Below are positions 56,855 through 64,000 of a stretch of 64,000 nucleotides of DNA, one piece after another (position 1 is the first letter of the stretch; each line of letters opens with the position of its first letter). The notes beneath the pieces were generated by a model. It saw only the letters and a list, made by a program, of their open reading frames with translations. It was not told the origin of the DNA and searched no databases. The DNA is taken from contig CM057826.1 of NCBI GenBank assembly GCA_030068075.1, forward strand, positions 74,187,312-74,251,311. The letters are read 5' to 3'. The position numbers were made by a program, and so were the translations under genes. Source of the stretch: Paguma larvata. Lineage: Eukaryota > Chordata > Mammalia > Carnivora > Viverridae.

Positions 56855-57708
56855 TTACAAAAATATCTGACCGCCCCAAAAATAATTTTCGGCTCTGGAT
56901 ATGAATTTTGCATCAGAGTAGTAAGGCTTTAGGACACCTCATTTGCATGGGCCCATCTAAAGCATTAGGAGGAGATGCTGTTCACATAGTCATGAGGTTT
57001 TATTTTAAGGTGGCAAAGGCAAGATATTTTAACTGCAATTGGTTAAGACCATTGTTGTTTTCCACTCCAAATCCCCCTGCAACTCCTTTCCTTTGTGTTG
57101 AATGGCCCTGGCACAGCTGCAGAGATGTGAAAGATAATGGCTAAGAAGAAGTTTAACTGATAAATCTAATTGCTTAATCTAGAGACTATGATTGGCCTGA
57201 GATCCAGAGAAGAATCTTCATGTCATGGTAAATTCTAGATGAGACACTCCTTGTCATCTCGGTGTGTGAATGGCTTCCAGGAATACTCGTGTTATGAACT
57301 GCCTGATTTACCTTGTGTCATGACTCGAAGTACAGAGCCAGAGATTGATTGCTAAATGGTCATGTCCTATTACAGTTACCACTAAGAAGCAAGTGGTTAA
57401 CAGAGAAGAAACAAGATGTACAGACCCAGAAGCTTATCTGTGGGAAATTCTTAAAAACCTTATATGACTCATATGTAAAAGGAAACTGATATAGGCTTTC
57501 CCTTAAGAATTTATATCATTACTATAATAATTTTTAGCCTAAAAGAAAATTTTCTTAACTATCAGTAATATAAAAAAATAAGAAGTTCGAATCAATCACC
57601 GTAGAAGAAAAACAGAATTGTCCCATTCTCTCTGTAGAAAATGATAGCTCATTGTTCTATGAAAGTGCCCTCAAAGAAGGCAGTCAAAATACACAGAGAA
57701 GTATTACA
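56855..57708. other. Unassigned sequence
   Basis: No gene is recognised. The 78-codon frame at 56908-57144 shows no known domain. Confidence 0.35.
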
Positions 57709-58690
57709 GTCCCTTTTTGTAAATTAGTCCTTCTGCTGATGCTCTGTTGTTAGGTGCCTACACATTAAGGATTGTTCTGTCTTCCAGAGAATTTTCTCCT
57801 TTATCACTATACTTATTGCTTTTTACATAATACCCCTGATAACGTGCCTTATTTTGAATTCTGCTTTGTTTAAAAATAACACAGCTACTCCCGCTTTCTT
57901 TTGGTTTGTGTTATCATAATTGGTTTTCCTCCATCCACTTATTTTTAATCTATATTTGTCTTTATATTTAAAGTAGGTCTTTTGTAGACAACATACAGTC
58001 GAATCTGTTTATCCACTCTGACAACTCCTGTCTTTTAATTAGTGCATTTAGACCATCAGTATTAAAAGTTACTATTTACGTAATTAGATTTCTATCAACC
58101 ATTACTGCTTTCTATTTTTTAATGTTTATTTATTGATTTTGAGGGGCGGGTAGAGAGAGGGGGTGAGAGAGAATCCCAAGCAGGCTCTGCACTGTCAGCA
58201 CACAAGAGCCCAACCCCAGGTTCCATCTCATGCACCATGAGATCATAACCTGAGCTGAAATCAAGAGTCAGATGCTTAACCAACTGAGCCACCTTAAGAC
58301 CCCCTACTATTACTGTTTTCTATTTGTTGTCTTTGTTTTTGTTTCTATTTTGTCTTCTACTCCTTTTCTACCTTTTGTGGGTTTAACTGGACATTTTATA
58401 TTATATCATTTTTTTCCTTTCTTATACATTTCTAACTACTTTTTTATCGATTACCCTACAGTTTATAATACACATTTACAATGAATTCCACGTTCAAATA
58501 ACACTATATTGCTTCATGGGGTATAAGGGTACTTTATAATAGCAAAATAACCTGAATTCCTCCTTTTTGTTCTTTATATCATTGCTATCATACATTTAAC
58601 TTATACATAAGTGTACAAAAGGTTACATATCAAAGGTAGTAACAACATTGCTGTTATTATTTGTAACAAACTATTATCTGTTTTTTGTGT
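57709..58690 (-). mobile_element. Old LINE-1 internal region, antisense, split by a SINE
   Basis: 'acacattaaggattgttctg', 'gctactcccgctttcttttg', 'tttaaagtaggtcttttgta', 'ccactctgacaactcctgtc' (about 58014) and, after the SINE, 'acaatgaattccacgttcaa' and 'cttcatggggtataagggta' follow the antisense L1M order. The target site of the inserted SINE lies within this element. Confidence 0.75.
58118..58304 (-). mobile_element. CAN-SINE, antisense, inside LINE-1, with target duplication
   Basis: 'aatgtttatttattgatttt', 'aatcccaagcaggctctgca', 'catgagatcataacctgagc' and 'aaccaactgagccacctt' mark it. The target 'attactgctttctattt' (58101) recurs as 'attactgttttctattt' (58309), one change in 17. Confidence 0.95.
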
Positions 58691-59760
58691 TGGTCCCATT
58701 TTATTGATGGTGATATTCTCAGCTAGAAATGCCTGAGGTACTGAGCTGGACCCATATTACTGCACAGACATTTCCCCAACTGGAGCCAAAGTAGTGAATG
58801 AAACTGCTCTTTTGGCTCCTATTATGATCACAGAATGCTCTTCAGCAAAAATATCAGGAAAATTTAGGGAACTCATAGTTTCTGCAGGGTGCATGGTATG
58901 CTAAAGGGGGGCAGAAGTCAGAATGAGATTATAGGAAGAGGGCAGGAATAGAAAGGGGAGAGGACTGTCAGCTTTGCCTTTACTAGAGTCTGACGGTAAA
59001 TTATCTGAGGTTTTGAGGGATCATTCATTATTTGAGAATTAATAGCATAACAGCGAGAATTTCTCCTCTTCCACATGAAGGGCTAGGACCAGCTGAGTTG
59101 AGTTTTACCCTCCACCTGAAAGGCTAAGACCAGCTGAGATGGGTATTTTTTTCTTCTCCAATGGAAAGCTAGAGCTAACTGGGCTGGGTGTGTCCCTTCC
59201 TCCACATGGAAGAGTAGAATCAGCTGGTTAGGTATTTCCCCTCCGCCATGGCTGTTAGACTCTGGTAAGCCTTGGAGTTTAGGCTTTGGTTAAATAATTT
59301 CTCCTGAGAACAGGCTTTACTAAGAACCAAATGTTCTCATGTTTATCAAATGGTTCTCTCTCCTCTCCTTGCCTGAATTACAAAAGGATATTTATTCAGT
59401 AATCACTGTAAGAACAGGTAGAACTCTAGGAGGTGAGACTTACAAAAGTGTGGGGCCTTCCTCATGAATGGGTCGCCTGCAGTTTTTACCTCATAAACGT
59501 GTCTACACTGAACCGCCAGCAACTCATCCATTGCTGTTCAAGTTTCTCTACCCAGACACTGGTTCTTGTGAAGGTTTCTCCTCAGGTAAGTTGTAATTTT
59601 TTTAATTTGTTGGTTCATCTCTCCAGTTTTGGGGACTGCAGTTTGCCTTGTGACTTCATTTCTCTTATGGGTTTAAGAATTGTTGATTTCACCTTTTATT
59701 TGTTGTTGGGTCAGAGTGGCGACTTCCACATTTCTTAAATGCTGGACTAGAATCCCTTTT
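58691..59760. other. Unassigned, possibly further LINE-1; contains degenerate tandem units
   Basis: Four degenerate units of about 45-55 bases lie at 59062-59260. Each has a 'ccacatg(a/g)a' type box and an 'accagctgag'-like box. The 101-codon plus-strand frame at 59433-59738 has no recognisable domain. Position and style suggest continuation of the antisense L1M, but this is inference. Confidence 0.35.
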
Positions 59761-60339
59761 TCTTTTTCAGCAGTTGAAATGTATTACTGTTATTCGATAA
59801 TGTTTAAGAGTAGTAGAACTTAGATGTACAAACAAGTGAAATTTCCCATAGATTTATTATATAGTGTGAAATTTAGCATTAACAAATTGTGAATTTGAAA
59901 GGTGTATTCTGATTTGATCCAAACTAGAATCTGTGAAGAAATCATCTAAGCCTAGTGTTTTTCCCAGATCCTGTGACTTAGGGTGAAACACTGGTGAATA
60001 CAATGATCATTTTCCTTAAGTACTGAAGTTATGGTGATGATTAACAGATATTTACATTAGTTCCCCAAACTCGTGGGATACAAACAATAATAAAGCCAAA
60101 ATATGTGTGCTTCATAGGTAAAATGACCCCCTATTTATTTCAAATGTAACATGAGCAAGATATTTAATCTAAAATTTTGTTTCTCCACTTTCAAAATGGA
60201 GTTACCTCAATTACAGTATTTTTTGAAGGCTAAAATATTTATAATTTAAAAAGTGCCTAGTACTTAATACATATTTTATTTCTCTTTCTATTTTACATTA
60301 ATATAGTGCTTCCCCACATTTCCAAATTATTCAAAGTAC
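59761..60339. other. Unassigned AT-rich sequence
   Basis: No gene or repeat recognised. Confidence 0.3.
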
Positions 60340-60420
60340 TGGTTTCCTTGTTAAAATTTACATTTCTGGGTCCACCTGAAAGTTACTAGATCAGAATCTT
60401 GAGTAGACTGAGCATATGTG
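60340..60420 (+). mobile_element. Probable MER5-type DNA transposon fragment
   Basis: 'ttacatttctgggtccacct' followed by 'actagatcagaatcttgagt' resembles the MER5 (hAT-Charlie) core, in which a 'cctgggccccacc' stretch precedes 'ctgaatcagaatct'. Short and diverged. Confidence 0.45.
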
Positions 60421-60810
60421 TGTTCTTTATAATTATTGAAGAAATGCACTGTATTAAGTTTCAGGTGAGTACAATCTGGCCTAGTCAATACAAAGATGTG
60501 GAATATATTAGCAATGCAGAAACACCCTGAAAGGTATATAGGGTGAAAGATTTGGGATTCAGTTGGTTTTTCCTATATGTTGGTTATCAAAAGCATGTTT
60601 CCGTAGTTTAAGTTTCTTTGATGGAATTTTGTCCAAAGACTTAGGTGAAAGCTTAGGCCATCTGACTATTTTCTGGAATAAAATATGGAACTGATCATAC
60701 TTTAAGTGTCTTCTGGAAATAATTGCTTATCTACTTCTTTCTTATTCCATGTGAATTAATGACTGAAAGTTATTCAAATAACAGATCACATACTTTTGAA
60801 ATCTAGAAAA

Positions 60811-60832
60811 TGTTGTTGTTGTTGTTGTTGTT
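60811..60832. repeat. (GTT)n microsatellite
   Basis: Seven uninterrupted GTT units. Confidence 0.9.
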
Positions 60833-60919
60833 TAAATATTCACCCAATTCTATTCTGTTAATTCCCCTGAAGGAATTCCTATCTCAGACATAGACACAAG
60901 CGCACCAGTACTTTCTAAA

Positions 60920-61050
60920 ACCCCAGCTCTGATGCTTGCAAAGTGTGTGCCCATGGAACAATGATTTAACCTCTTAAAATATAAAGTTTAGTATGTTAGA
61001 AATGGAAATAACAATAATTGTATTAAAAATTATTTTGAGAATTAGGTCAG
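60920..61050 (-). mobile_element. MIR SINE, antisense
   Basis: 'ccccagctctgatgcttgca', 'aatgatttaacctcttaaaa', 'gaaatggaaataacaataat' and 'ttgagaattaggtcag' follow the antisense MIR order. Confidence 0.65.
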
Positions 61051-61054
61051 CTTA

Positions 61055-61885
61055 TATTCTTATGTACCTGCTATATCGTGGATGAGATTCCTGCTCCTGC
61101 ATTTCAAACTAGTCCTAATACTTACGGGTAGTTTTTGCATGGAATTCTATTTCAGTTCAGTGAAGGGTAACTTCAAGCCCATAATTTTAAACCTTTTGCA
61201 CACTTCCGTTATACTTAGAGATGTGTAAGGACCTCTTCTAATTGGAGTTTAAAGACATTGAAATTTTTGCTATATTTACCTAAAAGCTGTTGAACAGCTT
61301 TCTCTGCAAATTTGTTCATTTTATATCAGCAACGTAATTCATAATAGGAGTTTTAAAAAACAAAGTAGAATTCAAAACTAAACATAAAAGTAAAGTAAAA
61401 AGTAAAATGAGCAAAGGTGAAAATTCTGTTGTTTTGAAAAGGGAGAACTTCATTAGGTACCTAGTAAGTTCATCCAAAGTAAGTAAATTTAAAGATGGTA
61501 AGCTCAGTCCAAGCCAGGAAGAAATTCCCTAAGCAACTGAAATAGCAGACTATTTTATGTGTATTATAAAAAAGGAAAATAGGATCAGTATTCTAATTAC
61601 AAATTTATAAATAATATAAATACATTTAAAATCCAGATAATATACAAATGTGAAGGATATAATCAATATAAAGAATATAGTAAAAAGCACATAAAAGTGA
61701 TGTAGAGCCATTTACTATTAATTATTAAGTACCATGAAGAGTTTAATATAAATTTGAATTTTCTTACATATGTGTGTATGCGTATATATACATATATATA
61801 TTTTCAGAACTTTTTCTTAAACATAATACAATATAAAATGCAGAATTAAGTTCAAAATCCACATTGGTATGTCATTACATTGCTT
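61055..61885. other. Unassigned AT-rich sequence
   Basis: No gene or repeat recognised apart from a TA-rich run near 61782-61801. Confidence 0.3.
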
Positions 61886-61889
61886 TAAC

Positions 61890-62110
61890 CCATTCATCAT
61901 ATATCATGGACAAAACTCTTACAATGTATAGAATAGCAAAATCTTCTTCAATACCTATATAACATTCTATTTAATAAATGCACCGTACTTTATTTTTCTT
62001 AAACAATTGTCTATATCACTCGAGGTTTTCAAGTTTTCCATATTAGAAATAGTGAGGTAATGATAATACCTGAATCATCATACACATTCTATTCTTTCCT
62101 TAAAATAAAG
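61890..62110 (-). mobile_element. Decayed LINE-1 fragment, antisense
   Basis: 'atacctatataacattctat', 'ttaataaatgcaccgtactt', 'ggttttcaagttttccatat' and 'agtgaggtaatg' loosely follow the antisense L1M ORF2 end ('...attccattgtat', 'ttgtttccagtttttggcta'). Confidence 0.45.
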
Positions 62111-62272
62111 AAATTAATAATTGTCAGGCCAACAGTTATTTGACATTTAAGTTTAAATAGACATTACAGATGATTTTAATAATTTGAGTGACAGAATGGT
62201 AGTCATAATTCAAAATATCATACATGATAAAGTATATATAGAATGTTTAAGTGTGTCTTGCATTTTATTTTA

Positions 62273-62479
62273 TTTTTTTTAATGTATTTATTTTGAGAGA
62301 GGCCGCGCAAGATTGAGAGAGAGAGAGAGTACAGGAGAGGGGCAGAGAGGAGGGAGAGAGAGAGCCCCAAGGAGGCTTTGTATAGTCAGAGAGAGGCCAT
62401 TCTCACAAATCATGAGCTCATGATTTATGCTGAAATCAAGAGTCGGATGCTTAATAGACTGAACCACCCCAGGCACCCC
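62273..62479 (-). mobile_element. CAN-SINE, antisense
   Basis: 'tttttttaatgtatttattt', a GA stretch, 'tcatgagctcatgatttatg', 'caagagtcggatgcttaata' and the head edge 'gaaccaccccaggcacccc'. The 62-codon minus frame is SINE-derived. Confidence 0.9.
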
Positions 62480-62484
62480 TACAG

Positions 62485-64000
62485 TTGTATTTTAAAGAAA
62501 AATCCAGAAAAAATGATTACCCAAGGGTGTATTATCTACTCTGGGTGACAGGATTATAGGGAATATTTTCTTACAGCAGTTACTATTAAACAAGTATTAT
62601 ATATTTATAAAATATTTGTATAATATATTTATAAAATGATACACAAAGGCACCTTGTAATTTGCAGAATTAGAGAAACAATAAAAGGAAAAGAGAGAAAC
62701 CTAAATTAGTGGAATAAATGTATGGGAAGAAACGAAACAAAACCAGCTTCGCTGTGAAAATGATAAGATCCCAACAAATTTCAAGACAATAGTTTTGTGT
62801 ATTTTCAATGGTTAAATCCATATCTTTGATATGTACAAATATAAATATGTATAGTTAATACATATTTTATATATTTTCAATAGTTTAATACATATTCATT
62901 TTAAAATATATATTACCAGACTTTTTCCATTATTAATTTACATTTGTAACAAAATAGTATGAGTAGGTTTGATTGTTAGCCCACCGTGTTTATGCTATCT
63001 TGTGAGATGAAACTTTTTTTTTTCAAAGCACCCCAAATGCATAACATTGGTGAGTAAAAGAATAAACTATGATATTTGGTATAGTGTATGTGTATTCTGT
63101 CTCAGATGCAAAAAAACAAAAAACAAGCAAACAAAAGAAAAGATTTACACAAATGTCACAGTATAGGTGAATGTTGGCAATATGAAACAAATCAAGACTA
63201 TTACATGAAGGATTCTGCCCTTTTTATAAGTTAAAAACAAGAACATATACACGTAATGTATTTTGAAATAAGACCTAGCTGACTACAGGATTTCTGACTG
63301 GGCTTTGTTTCTGTAGACAAAAGGTCAGCATATGTGATGGTGTGGTGGCACCGGGAACCAAAAGGTCAGCTGTCAGATACGGGTTACTTACAGATGTCGG
63401 TTTGGTTTTGTGTTACAAATTTTCATTATCAAATATACGAAATAACCAACTGAAAGTGGGCCATTAATGGACAAATTATAAATATTAACAAGAACCGAGG
63501 ATTGTGATTAATAGGATATCCAAAAGAAAGTAATCTTATTTTATGATTTTAATATTTATTTCAACAATTACTATTGAGTTTCCTATCTTTTCAAATATTA
63601 TGTGACCTTTTTCATTCTCTTGCCTTTTGCTTCTCTATTGTTATCATTTTTTGTTTTTAATAATTTGTCTTTTGTGTGTGTGTGTGAAGGGTCATTTCCT
63701 AATATTGTTCAAGTACAGTCTTTTTAAACATATTTTTGTTCATTTTGGCAAACTTTGGATAAGTGAGATGGACACTGCGTTGTAATCTTAAAATAATTGA
63801 CATGGACATGGGTGCTTCTCTGCTAAGGACACCTGTCCTATTCCTTTAGAGGTGATACAGTTTTAAAAGTGCTGCGAGTTAACTATTTTTGAAAAATCAA
63901 AAAATATTTAGGTGCTTGCTCCAATCTGTCTCCGACTCTGACTTATGAATTTAAGTTAGACATTTTTGTCTCATTTAAAAAATTATCCCTGCATCTTCAA
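62485..64000. other. Unassigned AT-rich sequence to the window edge
   Basis: No gene or confident repeat is seen. A short (GT)n run of about seven units lies near 63673-63687. Confidence 0.35.

Overview
This window looks like mammalian nuclear DNA from a cat-like carnivore (Felidae or a close relative). The clearest evidence is about thirty copies of a tRNA-derived SINE with the head 'ggggcacctgggtggctcag', a 'gctctgtgctgacagctcag' body, a CT-rich stretch and an 'aaataaacattaaaa' tail. That form matches the feline branch of the carnivore CAN-SINEs rather than the canine one. Carnivore-type LINE-1 tails (ending near 'gtgttgtatggaaaccaa...gacaataaa') support this. The genus cannot be decided from the sequence.

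I found no convincing protein-coding exon, no functional tRNA or rRNA gene, no CpG island and no bacterial-type feature. The longest open frames are 100-120 codons, as expected by chance in AT-rich DNA or from translated SINE and LINE-1 copies. The window is therefore intergenic, or lies inside a very large intron.

Layout. 0-0.6 kb: the end of an old MaLR retrotransposon with its MLT1-type LTR. 3.3-4.0 kb: a SINE inside a SINE, then a third SINE. 5.3-7.7 kb: a LINE-1 pile-up with a 5'-inverted (twin-primed) copy, an L1-in-L1 nest, an antisense L2 and a young L1 tail. 9-21.5 kb: scattered SINEs, a reversed MLT1 LTR, and a 1.36-kb antisense carnivore L1 (13.1-14.4 kb). 21.5-25.8 kb: mostly unassigned AT-rich sequence with a (GT)n array. 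25.9-29.6 kb: a long decayed sense L1 broken by three SINEs. 30-41 kb: sparse MIR, L2 and L1 relics plus a 25-bp SINE remnant. 41.5-41.9 kb: a 134-bp unit repeated three times in tandem. 42.6-43.6 kb: an L1/L2 composite paralogous to the one at 7 kb. 44-48.6 kb: a SINE cluster, L2 and an old LTR. 49.6-58.7 kb: L1 fragments on both strands, including a 196-bp L1 segment present twice 1,157 bp apart. 58.7-64 kb: mainly unassigned, with MIR, MER5-like and L1 relics and one SINE.

No new biological system is evident. What deserves a second look is structural: nested, inverted, deleted and duplicated retroelement junctions, and the 134-bp triplication, which is a good candidate for a variable-number locus. 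Repeat family names come from recognising consensus landmarks from memory, not from a database search.
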